Origin: Acetobacteraceae bacterium AT-5844
GTDB taxonomy: Bacteria > Pseudomonadota > Alphaproteobacteria > Acetobacterales > Acetobacteraceae
Direction of reading: 5' to 3'
DNA: 64,000 nucleotides
Assembly (NCBI GenBank): GCA_000245075.1
Contig: JH599935.1
Span: 1 to 64,000 of the forward strand
Shown: one piece after another, positions 33,999-43,252 of the stretch
How positions within the stretch are numbered: position 1 is the stretch's first letter
Layout of the letters: every line of letters starts with the position of its first letter
Notes under the pieces: model-generated
Database searches by the model: none
The model's input: the letters and a program-made list of their open reading frames with translations, nothing else
Told to the model about the DNA's origin: nothing
Program-made: the position numbers and the translations under genes

Positions 33999-34787
33999 AT
34001 GAACATCGCCGCCCCGCCTGCCCGGATCAACTGCTCGGAGGAGGAGTGGCGCGTCCGTTGCGACCTGGCGGCGCTCTACCGCCTGGTCGCGCATCACCGG
34101 ATGACGGATTTCATCTACACCCATATCAGCGCGCGGGTGCCGGGGCCGGAACACCACTTCCTCATCAACAAATATGGCGTGCTGTTCCATGAGATGCGCG
34201 CCAGCGATCTGGTGAAGATCGACCTCAACGGCAATGTGGTCGAGGACGAGCCGGAATCGAAGCCGGTCAACGCCGCAGGCTTCACCATTCACTCCGCGCT
34301 CCATATGGCGAAGGAAGATGCCTTCTGCGTGGTGCACACCCACACCTCCGCGGGCATCGCCGTCTCGGCGCAGAAGCATGGCCTGCTGCCGATCAGCCAG
34401 CACGCGCTGAAGTTCTACGGCCATCTCGCCTATCACGGCTATGAAGGCATCGCGCTGGATCTGGATGAGCGGGATCGGCTGGTGGCCGATCTCGGCGAGC
34501 ATCAGGCGATGATCCTGCGCAATCACGGCCTGCTGGTGACGGGGCGCACCATCCCCGAGGCCTTCAACATGATCTATTACCTGGAGCGCGCCTGCCAGGC
34601 ACAGGTGGCCGCCCTGGCCGGGGGCGCCGAGCTGGTGCTGCCGCCCGAGGAAGTGCGCCTGAAGACCGCCGCGCAGTTCAACGGCAAGTCCAAGGAAGAA
34701 TCCACCAAGAAGCTGGCCCATTTCGAGTGGGCCTGGCAGAGCGCTCTGCGCCTGATCGAGGGTGACAAGATCGACTGGCGGAGCTGA
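33999..34787 (+). CDS. Class II aldolase/adducin family protein (copy 2)
   Basis: 262 aa, clearly paralogous to the aldolase 3 kb upstream: same order of FVIH/FTIHSALHM, HTHTSAG zinc-ligand motif (near 112) and RNHGLLVTGRT. It differs most at both ends, including a longer Lys-rich C-terminus (FNGKSKEESTKKLAHFEWAW). It is a single gene with its own upstream region and a strong hairpin downstream. The divergence suggests a different but related substrate. No associated kinase or dehydrogenase is adjacent on its strand. Confidence 0.9.
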   Translation: MNIAAPPARINCSEEEWRVRCDLAALYRLVAHHRMTDFIYTHISARVPGPEHHFLINKYGVLFHEMRASDLVKIDLNGNVVEDEPESKPVNAAGFTIHSALHMAKEDAFCVVHTHTSAGIAVSAQKHGLLPISQHALKFYGHLAYHGYEGIALDLDERDRLVADLGEHQAMILRNHGLLVTGRTIPEAFNMIYYLERACQAQVAALAGGAELVLPPEEVRLKTAAQFNGKSKEESTKKLAHFEWAWQSALRLIEGDKIDWRS

Positions 34788-34794
34788 TAGCGGC

Positions 34795-34824
34795 GCCCGG
34801 AGGGAGGGAAGCCTCCCTCCGGGC
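34795..34824 (+). terminator. Terminator-like hairpin after aldolase copy 2
   Basis: GCCCGGAGGGAGG (34795-34807) and CCTCCCTCCGGGC (34812-34824) form a perfect 13-bp stem with a GAAG tetraloop, between convergent genes. Followed by ATTCT rather than a T run, so termination is likely but not textbook. Confidence 0.7.
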
Positions 34825-34854
34825 ATTCTGACAGGATGCTGAAGCGCTCTCCGG

Positions 34855-35865
34855 TCAGCCATCCACCTTGGCGCCGGAGCGCCGCACCACCTCGGCCCAT
34901 TTCTTCACCTCCGCCTCCACGAAGGCTTCGAAGGCGGCGGGGGAGGTGCCCCCATCAGGCGTGAGGTCCGGCTTCATGCCGCCGAGATCCGCCAGCCGGG
35001 CCCAGGTCTCCGGCTCATGGACGATGGCGTTGATCTCCGCCCCCAGCTTCTCAACGATCGGTCGCGGTGTACGGGCCGGGGCCTGCACGCCGAACCAGCC
35101 CGTGGCTTCCACGCCCGGCAGGCCTTCCTCTGCCGTGGTGGGCACGCCCGGCAGGGCGGCGCTGCGGGTGGCGGTCGTCACCGCGAGCGCGCGCAGCCGG
35201 CCATCGCGGATATGGCCGATGGCGGAAGGCAGGTTGTCCACCCCGACCTCCACGCGCCCGGCGATGACCTCGGCGAGCATCGGGCCGGCGCCGCGGAAGG
35301 GCACATGGGTCATCTGGATGCCGGCCTCCAGCTTCAGCAACTCGCCGGTCATATGGAGGGAGGTGCCAGCCCCGGAGGAGCCGATATTGAGCTGGCCGGG
35401 CTTCGACTTGGCCAGGTCCACCAGCTCCCGCAGGCTCTTCACCGGCAGGTTGTTGGTGACGAAAATGACGTTGGGCACCTTGATCAGCAGCCCGACATTG
35501 GTGAGGTCGGATGGCTTGTAGCCGATCTGCCCGGCATAGAGGGCATAGTTGATGGCGCCGGAGGACACCGTCTGCATGAGAATGGTGTATCCATCCGGAT
35601 CCGCCTTCGCGACCATCTCGGAACCGATATTGCCGCCTGCGCCGGCACGGTTCTCAATGGGAAAGGCCTGGCCAAGCCGGTGCTGCAGCCGCTCCGCCAG
35701 AATGCGGGCGGCGATATCGGTCGTGCCCGCCGGGGTGAAGGGCACGATGAATTTCACCGGCCGGGTGGGCCAGTTGGCCTGGGCCTGGGCCAAGCGGGGA
35801 AGTCCGGCGGCGAAAGGCAGCAGACCGGCGGCGCCCAGCAAGGCTCGGCGATGCAGTGACGGCAT
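34855..35865 (-). CDS. Tripartite tricarboxylate transporter (Bug) solute-binding protein, second copy
   Basis: 336 aa with signal peptide SLHRRALLGAAGLLPFAAG..AQAQA, containing an RR pair. Family motifs WPTRPVKFIVPFTPAGT, IENRAGAGGNIG, AKADPDGY and IGSSGAGTSLHM. Start choice: two ATGs are 6 nt apart; AAGGAG directly abuts the first (35871) but sits 6 nt before the second (35865), so the second is chosen. Convergent with aldolase copy 2, perhaps serving the same hydroxy-acid metabolism, but no TctA/TctB permease is near. Confidence 0.93.
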   Translation of the reverse strand: MPSLHRRALLGAAGLLPFAAGLPRLAQAQANWPTRPVKFIVPFTPAGTTDIAARILAERLQHRLGQAFPIENRAGAGGNIGSEMVAKADPDGYTILMQTVSSGAINYALYAGQIGYKPSDLTNVGLLIKVPNVIFVTNNLPVKSLRELVDLAKSKPGQLNIGSSGAGTSLHMTGELLKLEAGIQMTHVPFRGAGPMLAEVIAGRVEVGVDNLPSAIGHIRDGRLRALAVTTATRSAALPGVPTTAEEGLPGVEATGWFGVQAPARTPRPIVEKLGAEINAIVHEPETWARLADLGGMKPDLTPDGGTSPAAFEAFVEAEVKKWAEVVRRSGAKVDG

Positions 35866-36011
35866 GGACATCTCCTTCAGGTGCCGGAATCCCGAAGGTC
35901 GTTTCGCCTCCGTGTTGTGATCCGGCTGCCCTGTTCCTGCCGCAAGCCTGTGCTCTCTTGCAAGAAACTTGATGAGGCCCCGTTGCCTCATCGTCTTGCC
36001 CAGGGGATCGC

Positions 36012-37757
36012 ATGCGGTTCGTGAGAATTTATGCACGGGTGCTCGGGCTGCTGTCCCAGGACCGGGGCACGGCGTGGGGGCTGGCCTTCACGGCGCTCAT
36101 GGTGGCCGGGCTCCATTTCATGGAGCCGGTGCTGTTCGGGCGGGTGGTGGATGTGCTCTCCGCCGGCCAGGGCAGCGGGACGTTCCAGCTGCTGCTGGTA
36201 TGGGGTGTGGTGGGGCTGGCCGGCATTGGCTGCAACGCCGCCATCGCCCTGTTCGCGGACCGGATGGCCCACCGTAACCGGCTGGCGGTGATGCACCGCT
36301 ATTACCAGCATGTGCTGACCATGCCGCCCGCCTTCCATGGCGATACGCAGTCCGGCCGGCTGATGAAGGTGATGCTGGTGGGGGCGGACAACCTCTTTCA
36401 CCTCTGGCTGTCCTTCTTCCGCGAGCATCTGGTGACGGCCCTGGCCGCCTTCCTGCTGCTGCCGCTCACGCTCATCATGAACTGGCGCCTTGGCCTGCTG
36501 CTGGTGGCGCTGGTGGTGCTGTTCTGCGCCGTGGCGGCGCTCGTCGTCTCCCGCACCCATAAGGCGCAGGCGGAGGTGGAAGGGCTGCACACCCGCCTGG
36601 CCGGCAATGCGCAGGATACGCTCTCCAACATCCTGGTGGTCCAGTCCTTCACGCGGCTGGAGGCGGAGTCGAAGCTGTTCGGTGGCATCGTGCGGCAGGT
36701 GCTGGAGCGGCAATTCCCCGTACTGAACTGGTGGGCGGTGCTATCGGTGCTGACGCGCTCGGCCAGCACGCTATGTGTCATCGCCATCTTTGTCATGGGC
36801 GCCTGGCTGAACGGGCAGGGGCTGGCAACGGTGGGCGACGTCGTCTCCTTCATGGGCTTTGCCCTGCTGCTCATCTCGCGGCTGGAAGGGCTGGTCGGCT
36901 TCGTCGCCCGCCTGGTCTTCCAGCGCCCGGCACTGGAGGAACTGTTCAGCGTGATGGACACCAAGACCACCGTGCCGGACCGTACCAATGCCGTGGATCT
37001 TGGCCGCGCGGTGGGTGAGGTGGCGTTCGAGGCGGTGGGCTTTGCTTATCCCGGCACCGCCGCCACCCTGTCCGGCGTGAGCTTCAAGGCCGAGGCGGGG
37101 CGCAGCATCGCCCTGGTGGGCCAGACCGGCGCGGGCAAGACCACCGCCATGGCGCTGTTGCAGCGGCTTTGGGACCCGGCGGCGGGGCGGATCACCATCG
37201 ATGGCATCGATCTGCGCGACATGACGCTGGACAGCCTGCGCCGGAATGTCGGCGTGGTGTTCCAGGACAGCCTGCTGTTCAACCGCACCATCCGCGAGAA
37301 CCTGCTGGTCGGCCGCCCCGGTGCCACCCAGGAGGAGATCGAGGAAGCCTGCCGCATGGCCGAGGCGCATGATTTCATCCTGCGCCAGCCCCAGGGCTAC
37401 GACACCGTGGTGGGCGAGCGCGGCGGCGCGCTGTCCGGCGGGCAGAAGCAGCGCCTGGCCATTGCCCGCGCGCTGCTGAAGAATCCGCCGGTCCTGATTC
37501 TGGACGAGGCGACCAGCGCCCTGGACGCTGCGACCGAGGCGCGGGTGCAGAAGGCCCTGAAGGCGCTGATGGCCGGCCGCACCACCTTCATCATCGCCCA
37601 CCGCCTCTCCACCATCCGCGAGGCGGACGAGATCCTGGTCTTCGAGGCCGGGCAGGTGGTGGAGCGGGGCAATTTCGATGATCTGGTCCGCAAGGGCGAG
37701 GTCTTCGCAGAGCTGGTGCGTAGCCAGATGCCGGCGCCGCTGGCCCTGGTGGCCTGA
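36012..37757 (+). CDS. Glucan-type ABC exporter, fused permease-ATPase (NdvA/ChvA-like)
   Basis: 581-aa half-transporter. Residues 1-310 hold six transmembrane helices beginning [17 protein letters not shown], a pattern seen in NdvA/ChvA cyclic beta-1,2-glucan exporters. The C-terminal ATPase has Walker [10 protein letters not shown] near 375, [15 protein letters not shown] and [10 protein letters not shown]. It should homodimerise and export glucan or a related compound to the periplasm. The usual partner, the large glucan synthase NdvB, is not in the window, so the substrate is tentative. Confidence 0.85.
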   Translation: MRFVRIYARVLGLLSQDRGTAWGLAFTALMVAGLHFMEPVLFGRVVDVLSAGQGSGTFQLLLVWGVVGLAGIGCNAAIALFADRMAHRNRLAVMHRYYQHVLTMPPAFHGDTQSGRLMKVMLVGADNLFHLWLSFFREHLVTALAAFLLLPLTLIMNWRLGLLLVALVVLFCAVAALVVSRTHKAQAEVEGLHTRLAGNAQDTLSNILVVQSFTRLEAESKLFGGIVRQVLERQFPVLNWWAVLSVLTRSASTLCVIAIFVMGAWLNGQGLATVGDVVSFMGFALLLISRLEGLVGFVARLVFQRPALEELFSVMDTKTTVPDRTNAVDLGRAVGEVAFEAVGFAYPGTAATLSGVSFKAEAGRSIALVGQTGAGKTTAMALLQRLWDPAAGRITIDGIDLRDMTLDSLRRNVGVVFQDSLLFNRTIRENLLVGRPGATQEEIEEACRMAEAHDFILRQPQGYDTVVGERGGALSGGQKQRLAIARALLKNPPVLILDEATSALDAATEARVQKALKALMAGRTTFIIAHRLSTIREADEILVFEAGQVVERGNFDDLVRKGEVFAELVRSQMPAPLALVA

Positions 37758-37795
37758 GGGGCGGCCCACAGCCGAGGAAGATGAGCGGAAGGAAG

Positions 37796-37816
37796 CCGGG
37801 GAATTTACCTCCCCGG
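37796..37816 (+). terminator. Small hairpin after the ABC exporter
   Basis: CCGGGGA (37796-37802) and TCCCCGG (37810-37816) pair around ATTTACC. It lies in the 206-nt gap before thrS and could end the exporter transcript or belong to a thrS leader. Only 7 bp and no T run, so weak. Confidence 0.4.
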
Positions 37817-37963
37817 TTCCTATCCGGAGGGGTCCCGCGGACAGGCAGCATTTACGCCGCGTCAGTATCGCAAGACTCCCATAACCCTTTATCCGTTGAC
37901 GGCGCGGCCTTGGCCCCGCATGGTCCGCGCCCCCGAGACCCCGTTTCACGGAAATATCGACCG

Positions 37964-39916
37964 ATGCCTGCGATCACGCTGCCCGACCAGTCCGTCCGCC
38001 AGTTCGACGGGGCTGTGACGGGCACGACCGTGGCCGCCGCCATCGGCCCGGGCCTCGCCAAGGCGGCGCTGGCCATGCAGGTGGATGGCAAGCTGCGGGA
38101 CCTCTCCCACACCATCCATGACGACGCGGCCGTGCGGTTCATCACCCGCAAGGACCCCGAGGCGCTGGAAATGATCCGGCACGACGCCGCCCATGTGCTG
38201 GCGGAGGCGGTGCAGGAGCTGTTCCCGGGCACTCAGGTGACCATCGGCCCCTCCATCGAGAACGGCTTCTATTACGACTTCGCGCGCAATGAGGCCTTCA
38301 CCCCGGAGGACTTCCCCGCGATCGAGGCCAAGATGCGGGAGATCATCGCCCGCAACGCCGCCTTCCAGCGGGAGGAGTGGCCGCGCGCCGAGGCTATCGC
38401 CTATTTCGAGAAGAAGGGTGAGCGCTACAAGGCCGAGCTGATCCGCGACCTGCCGGAGAGCGAGGTGATCTCGGTCTACCGCCAGGGCGAATGGCTGGAC
38501 CTGTGCCGTGGCCCGCATATGCGCTCCACCGGCGATGTCGGCTCCGCCTTCAAGCTGATGAAGGTGGCGGGCGCCTATTGGCGCGGTGACCACCGCAACG
38601 CCATGCTCTCCCGCATCTACGCCACCGCGTGGCGGGACCAGAAGGAGCTGGACGCCTACCTCCTGCAGCTTGAGGAAGCCGAGAAGCGCGACCACCGCAA
38701 GATCGGCAAGGAGATGGACCTGTTCCACCTCCAGGAGGAAGCGACAGGCAGCATCTTCTGGCACCCCAAGGGCTGGCGCCTCTACACCACGGTGCAGGAC
38801 TACATGCGCCGCCGCCTGGATGCGGAGAACTACCAGGAGGTGCGGACCCCCCAGCTGGTGGACCGCAAGCTGTGGGAGGCCTCCGGCCACTGGGAGAAGT
38901 ACCGGGAGCACATGTTCCTGGCGACGGTCGACGACGAGTCCGAGAAGGATCGCGTCCTCGCCCTGAAGCCGATGAACTGCCCCTGCCACGTGCAGATCTT
39001 CAACCATGGCCTGCGCTCCTATCGCGAGCTGCCGATGCGCATGGCCGAGTTCGGCGCCTGCCACCGCTACGAGCCCTCGGGCGCGTTGCACGGCATCATG
39101 CGCGTGCGGTCCTTCAACCAGGATGACGCGCATATCTTCTGCACCGAGGCGCAGATCGCGCAGGAGACGGTCGATTTCGTCGCGCTGCTCTCCCGCGTGT
39201 ACAAGGATTTCGGCTTCGAGAACTTCCGGGTGAAGTTCTCCGACCGGCCGGAGAAGCGCGCGGGTTCGGACGAGGTGTGGGACCACGCCGAGGGTGCGCT
39301 GCACGAGGCCTGCCGCATCGCCGGCGTCGAGTACGAGATGAACCCGGGCGAGGGCGCCTTCTACGGCCCCAAGCTGGAGTTCGTGCTGCGCGACGCCATC
39401 GGCCGTGACTGGCAGTGCGGCACGCTGCAGGTGGATTTCGTGCTGCCGGAGCGCCTGGACGCGGTCTATGTCGGTGAGGATGGCAACCGCCACCGGCCTG
39501 TGATGCTGCACCGGGCCATTCTGGGCAGCTTCGAGCGTTTCCTCGGCATCCTGATCGAGGAGCATGCAGGGCGCTTCCCGCTGTGGCTGGCGCCGACCCA
39601 GGTTGCGGTGGCCACCATCGTGGACGAGGCCTCTCCCTTCGCGAAGGAAGTGGCAGCGGCCTTCCGCAAGGCTGGCCTGTCGGTCGAGCTGGACCTGCGC
39701 AATGAGAAGATCAACCGCAAGGTGGTCGATCACATCGAGCAGCGTACCCCCGTGCTGGCCGTGATTGGCCGGCGGGAGGCGGAGGAGGGCAAGGTCGTGC
39801 TGCGCCGCCTGCCCGGGCGGGAGCAGGTGACGATGACGCTTGCCGAGGCGGTGCAGGCCCTTGCGGCGGAGGCTGCGGCGCCCGATCTACGCCCCGAGGA
39901 TGTTGCAGTCGTTTGA
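37964..39916 (+). CDS. thrS: Threonyl-tRNA synthetase
   Basis: 650 aa, class II synthetase charging tRNA(Thr). TGS domain at 1-60, then the editing domain with the [11 protein letters not shown] motif near 73 and LCRGPHM near 183. The catalytic core has zinc ligands in [10 protein letters not shown] (Cys) and the His residues of the following RHYEP-like segment (CHRYEPSG), plus motif 3 [14 protein letters not shown]. The C-terminal anticodon-binding domain ends the protein. ATG at 37964 is chosen; a longer frame upstream is not protein-like. Followed 56 nt later by infC, the classical order. Confidence 0.97.
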   Translation: MPAITLPDQSVRQFDGAVTGTTVAAAIGPGLAKAALAMQVDGKLRDLSHTIHDDAAVRFITRKDPEALEMIRHDAAHVLAEAVQELFPGTQVTIGPSIENGFYYDFARNEAFTPEDFPAIEAKMREIIARNAAFQREEWPRAEAIAYFEKKGERYKAELIRDLPESEVISVYRQGEWLDLCRGPHMRSTGDVGSAFKLMKVAGAYWRGDHRNAMLSRIYATAWRDQKELDAYLLQLEEAEKRDHRKIGKEMDLFHLQEEATGSIFWHPKGWRLYTTVQDYMRRRLDAENYQEVRTPQLVDRKLWEASGHWEKYREHMFLATVDDESEKDRVLALKPMNCPCHVQIFNHGLRSYRELPMRMAEFGACHRYEPSGALHGIMRVRSFNQDDAHIFCTEAQIAQETVDFVALLSRVYKDFGFENFRVKFSDRPEKRAGSDEVWDHAEGALHEACRIAGVEYEMNPGEGAFYGPKLEFVLRDAIGRDWQCGTLQVDFVLPERLDAVYVGEDGNRHRPVMLHRAILGSFERFLGILIEEHAGRFPLWLAPTQVAVATIVDEASPFAKEVAAAFRKAGLSVELDLRNEKINRKVVDHIEQRTPVLAVIGRREAEEGKVVLRRLPGREQVTMTLAEAVQALAAEAAAPDLRPEDVAVV

Positions 39917-39972
39917 CGGCTGCACCATAACTAGCCGCCGAATTTTTGTTCCAACAGTGACAGGAGCCGACT

Positions 39973-40512
39973 CTGGCCCGAGGCCCTCTTCCGAACCAGC
40001 TTCCCCCCCGCGACGGACCGCGGGTGAATGAGGAAATCCGAGTCCCTCAGGTGCGCCTGATCGACGAGGATGGTGAAATGATTGGCGTGATGAGCGCCCG
40101 CGAGGCCCTGCTGCGTGCTTATGACGCTGGCATGGACCTGCTCGAGATCAGCCCGAACGCCGTCCCGCCGGTCTGCAAGATCACCGACTACGGCAAGTAT
40201 AAGTACGAGCAGCAGAAGAAGGCCAACGAGGCCCGCAAGAAGCAGAAGATCGTCGAGATCAAGGAAATCAAGGTTCGCCCGAACATTGATGACCACGATT
40301 ATGATGTGAAGATGCGCGCGGCGAAGGGCTTCCTGGAAGAGGGGGACAAGGTGAAGGTCACCCTGCGCTTCCGCGGCCGTGAGATGGCGCACCAGGATCT
40401 TGGCGTGAAGGTGCTGGAGCGTATTCGCACGGAGCTGGGCGAGCTGGCCAAGGTCGAGCAGATGCCCCGCCTGGAGAACCGCCAGATGATCATGGTGCTG
40501 GCGCCGAAGTAA
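39973..40512 (+). CDS. infC: Translation initiation factor IF-3 with a CTG start
   Basis: Binds the 30S subunit and checks the start codon. 179 aa if translation begins at CTG 39973: the extra residues [17 protein letters not shown] before [14 protein letters not shown] give the normal alphaproteobacterial N-terminus and length. An AGGAG at 39962-39966 lies 6 nt before this CTG. An in-frame TGA is at 39958-39960, and no ATG, GTG or TTG occurs between it and GTG 40024, which has no good ribosome site. A rare start codon is the known basis of infC autoregulation in E. coli (AUU). Core motifs [16 protein letters not shown] and [12 protein letters not shown] are intact. Confidence 0.93.
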   Translation: MARGPLPNQLPPRDGPRVNEEIRVPQVRLIDEDGEMIGVMSAREALLRAYDAGMDLLEISPNAVPPVCKITDYGKYKYEQQKKANEARKKQKIVEIKEIKVRPNIDDHDYDVKMRAAKGFLEEGDKVKVTLRFRGREMAHQDLGVKVLERIRTELGELAKVEQMPRLENRQMIMVLAPK

Positions 40513-40537
40513 CGGCTGCCGCGCCCCGATCGGGTTT

Positions 40538-40585
40538 CGTCGCCCGGCCCGCCCCCGAATGGGCCGGCCGGGCGATGGCGTTTTT
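40538..40585 (+). terminator. Rho-independent terminator of infC
   Basis: TCGCCCGGCC (40540-40549) pairs with GGCCGGGCGA (40566-40575), extendable by two pairs, with an inner GGCCC/GGGCC alternative, followed shortly by TTTTT at 40581-40585. It separates infC from the next gene; note that rpmI and rplT do not follow infC here. Confidence 0.8.
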
Positions 40586-40655
40586 ACGCCCCCGAGATGC
40601 CGTAAATCCGCGCCAATCAGCGCGTTGTATAGGCGTCGCAATGGAGGATTGTCCC

Positions 40656-41378
40656 ATGTCGCGCCGCCGTTTCGGACCATCAGGTCTTGTTCTGGCCCTG
40701 GCCGCCATGCTGTTGCCAGCAGCGGCCGAGGCCGCGCCTGCTTTCACTACGGAGCGGCTGAGCCTGCGGGCGGGGCCATCCACCGAGTATCCCGCTGTGG
40801 CATTGCTGGAGCCAGGCGTGCAGGTGGAGGTGCTGGGCTGCCTGGATGGGTATGGCTGGTGCGATGCGGTGATCGGCCAGGATCGCGGCTGGCTGCCGGG
40901 CGCCTTCCTGCAAGCTCCCTATTACCAGCAGAGAGAGCCTCTCATTGGTATCGCTCCCGCCTTGGGCTTGCCGATTATTGGCTTCACCATCGGCAATTAC
41001 TGGGACCGTTATTACCGTGGCCGTCCCTGGTACCGGGAGCGGGACCGCTGGGTGCGCCATGCTCCGCCTCCACCTCCGCCGCGTTGGCATCCGGGCGGCC
41101 CGCCGCCGCCCGCCTGGCGAGGGCCGGATCGTCACGGGCATGGTGGGCCGGGGCCGCGATATGATGGCCCGCGTCATGGTGACGGGCGACCGCCTGGATA
41201 CGGCGGAGGGCGGGGGCCGGATATGCCCCGCCATGCGGGTGGCCCACCTCGGGAGCATCGCGGCGGTCCTCCGCCGGGCCATGATCGCGGCCCTCACCAG
41301 GACCGCGGCCCACAGCGTGGCCACGATCGCGGGCACGGTCATGATCGTGGAGGCCCGGGGGATCGTGGGCCTCGCTGA
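40656..41378 (+). CDS. Secreted SH3-domain protein with Pro/Gly/His/Arg-rich tail
   Basis: 240 aa. Signal peptide 1-26 (ending AEAAP). A bacterial SH3 domain at about 28-85 (LSLRAGPSTEYPAVALLEPG .. VEVLGC .. GWLPGAF), then a hydrophobic Gly-containing segment and a low-complexity tail of about 120 residues of HGPR/DRG repeats. GGAGGA lies 7 nt before the ATG. SH3b domains usually bind cell-wall peptides; the tail may bind metals or polyanions. Specific function unknown. Confidence 0.82.
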   Translation: MSRRRFGPSGLVLALAAMLLPAAAEAAPAFTTERLSLRAGPSTEYPAVALLEPGVQVEVLGCLDGYGWCDAVIGQDRGWLPGAFLQAPYYQQREPLIGIAPALGLPIIGFTIGNYWDRYYRGRPWYRERDRWVRHAPPPPPPRWHPGGPPPPAWRGPDRHGHGGPGPRYDGPRHGDGRPPGYGGGRGPDMPRHAGGPPREHRGGPPPGHDRGPHQDRGPQRGHDRGHGHDRGGPGDRGPR

Positions 41379-42000
41379 GGCGCCCTGGCCGGGGTTGCTC
41401 CGAGGCACGCGGCCTTAACCTGCTCTGACGCCTGCCTCGGGGGCAGGTTGCCATGTCCTAACTGACGCCTATCTCAGGTTCGGCGTCAGGCCTTGCCTCG
41501 CCCTGAGGGGCGCGCTGGCCTGCCCGCGACTCGTCGCGATTCCAAGCTTCTTGGCCACGAGGTGGCGCTGAGGCCGATAGAAATCCGCAGCGCGTGGGAC
41601 AGAGAAATTCCCGCTCCGGTCCAATGTTTAAAGTCCAAATTGGCTATTCGGATTCGCCTCGCTCAAAACCCTGTGTGGACAGAAACCATACAAAGCGAGA
41701 GAATTATCGGCATGCAGAGATTTATTCTCGATGCTTCGCAGTCATGATTCCCTTTGATCAAGAAATTCTTCCTCAATCTGGGGGCGGGAGGGAATTTCAT
41801 CACATTGGACTGGACATTGATCGAATGATGCTCTAGAAGGGCACCAACGTAGCTGGCTTCGGCATAAGATTGCGTCAAAAATATGGCAGATTCGGCGCAG
41901 CCGCCGAGCCTGTCTTGGCTCCTCCCTGCCGAAGCCATGAGAGCGAAACAGATGGAGGTGTGTGCCACCGCCCGGCGGTTGGCAGACCATTTTGCAAAGC
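41379..42000. other. Long AT-richer intergenic region upstream of the betaine operon
   Basis: 622 nt without a gene I can support. The first part holds two small hairpins: CCTGCC/GGCAGG at 41431-41447 and CTGACGCC/GGCGTCAG at 41462-41489, likely ends of the SH3 transcript. From about 41590 to 41900 the base composition drops clearly in GC compared with the surroundings. Short open frames on both strands here lack ribosome sites and family features. The promoter of the osmoprotectant operon should lie in this region. Confidence 0.55.
41462..41489. repeat. Inverted repeat, 8-bp arms
   Basis: CTGACGCC (41462-41469) and GGCGTCAG (41482-41489) around a 12-nt loop, 84 nt after the SH3 gene. Possibly part of its transcription end. 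Confidence 0.4.
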
Positions 42001-43239
42001 ATGGAAGCTCAAACGACGACGACAGGCGTTGGCGCCGTCGAACCCGAGGTGAAGATTGCGCTCCGCAATGTCTTCAAGGTGTTCGGCAGCAACCCCGAGG
42101 CCGCCGTGAAGATGGTCCATGAGGGTCGCAGTAAGGATGAAATTCACGCTCAGACCGGCTGCACGGTGGGTGTGAACAACGCGACCTTCGATATTCATGC
42201 CGGCGAGATCTTCGTGATCATGGGCCTTTCGGGCTCCGGCAAATCCACCCTGCTGCGGCTGATCAACCGGCTCATCGAGCCGACCGCCGGGGAAATCCTG
42301 GTCAATGGCCAGGACGTGACCAAGATGTCCAAGGCTGAGCTCACCGAGCTGCGCCGCCGCGACATGAGCATGGTCTTTCAGTCTTTCGCCCTGTTGCCCA
42401 ACCGCACGGTGCTGGAAAACGCCGCCTTTGGCCTTGAAGTGGCCGGTGTGGCGGAAGCCGAGCGGCGGGAGAAGGCCATGGCCGCCCTTCAGGGTGTCGG
42501 CCTCGCGGCCTATGCGGACAGCCGGCCCGACCAGCTTTCCGGTGGCATGAAGCAGCGTGTCGGCCTCGCCCGTGCCTTGGCGAGCGAGCCCAGCGTGCTG
42601 TTGATGGACGAGGCCTTCTCGGCGCTCGACCCATTGATCCGCACCGAGATGCAGGACGAGCTTCTGCGCCTGCAATCCGAGCAGAGCCGCACCATCGTCT
42701 TCGTCAGCCATGACCTGGACGAGGCCATGCGCATCGGCGACCGCATCGCCATCATGCAGCATGGCGTGGTGGTGCAGGTGGGCACGCCGGACGAGATCGT
42801 GATGAACCCGGCCAATGACTATGTCCGGTCCTTCTTCCGCAATGTCGATGTGTCCCAGGTCTTCCGGGCCGGCGACATCGCGCGGGAGACGCAGGTGACG
42901 CTGATCGAGCGCAAGGGCCAGGCCGTGGCTTCCGCGCTGGAGCGCATGCGCCGCCACGACCGCGACGTCGCCATCGTTGTTGGCCGCGACAAGAAATACC
43001 ACGGCATGGTCAGCAGCGATTCGCTGGCCTCCGCCGCCCGTAGCGGCGATGCCGACCCGTACCATCGTGCCTTCCTGAAGGATGTCAGGCCCATTGCGGC
43101 GTGGGAGACTTTGTCCGACGTCATGGGGCGCGTGGCGCAGAGCCCGTTCCCGGTTCCCGTGGTGGATGACACCAACCGCTATCTCGGTTCGATCAGCAAA
43201 TCGACGCTGCTGATGTCGCTGGACCGCTCCGGTAACTGA
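42001..43239 (+). CDS. proV: Glycine betaine/proline ABC transporter ATP-binding protein
   Basis: 412 aa. ATPase with Walker A GLSGSGKST near 75, VFQSFALLPNRTVLEN, signature LSGGMKQRVGLARAL and Walker B LLMDEAFSALDPLIR (the DEAFSALDPLIR form is characteristic of ProV/OpuAA). A C-terminal CBS-type region (about 290-405) follows, used in ionic-strength sensing in homologues. First gene of a complete ProV-ProW-ProX operon for osmoprotectant import. The ATG at 42001 has a weak ribosome site. Confidence 0.94.
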   Translation: MEAQTTTTGVGAVEPEVKIALRNVFKVFGSNPEAAVKMVHEGRSKDEIHAQTGCTVGVNNATFDIHAGEIFVIMGLSGSGKSTLLRLINRLIEPTAGEILVNGQDVTKMSKAELTELRRRDMSMVFQSFALLPNRTVLENAAFGLEVAGVAEAERREKAMAALQGVGLAAYADSRPDQLSGGMKQRVGLARALASEPSVLLMDEAFSALDPLIRTEMQDELLRLQSEQSRTIVFVSHDLDEAMRIGDRIAIMQHGVVVQVGTPDEIVMNPANDYVRSFFRNVDVSQVFRAGDIARETQVTLIERKGQAVASALERMRRHDRDVAIVVGRDKKYHGMVSSDSLASAARSGDADPYHRAFLKDVRPIAAWETLSDVMGRVAQSPFPVPVVDDTNRYLGSISKSTLLMSLDRSGN

Positions 43240-43252
43240 CGGGAGACCAAAG

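Noticed and set aside
37946-39733. 595-codon minus-strand frame opposite thrS
   Set aside because: Antisense shadow of an unmistakable thrS; no recognisable domain.
39917-39972. Possible T-box or amino-acid leader between thrS and infC
   Set aside because: The gap is only 56 nt with no stable stem or T-box features.
41663-41968. 101-codon minus-strand frame and an 84-codon plus-strand frame in the low-GC gap
   Set aside because: No ribosome site, no family resemblance, and they overlap one another; kept as intergenic.
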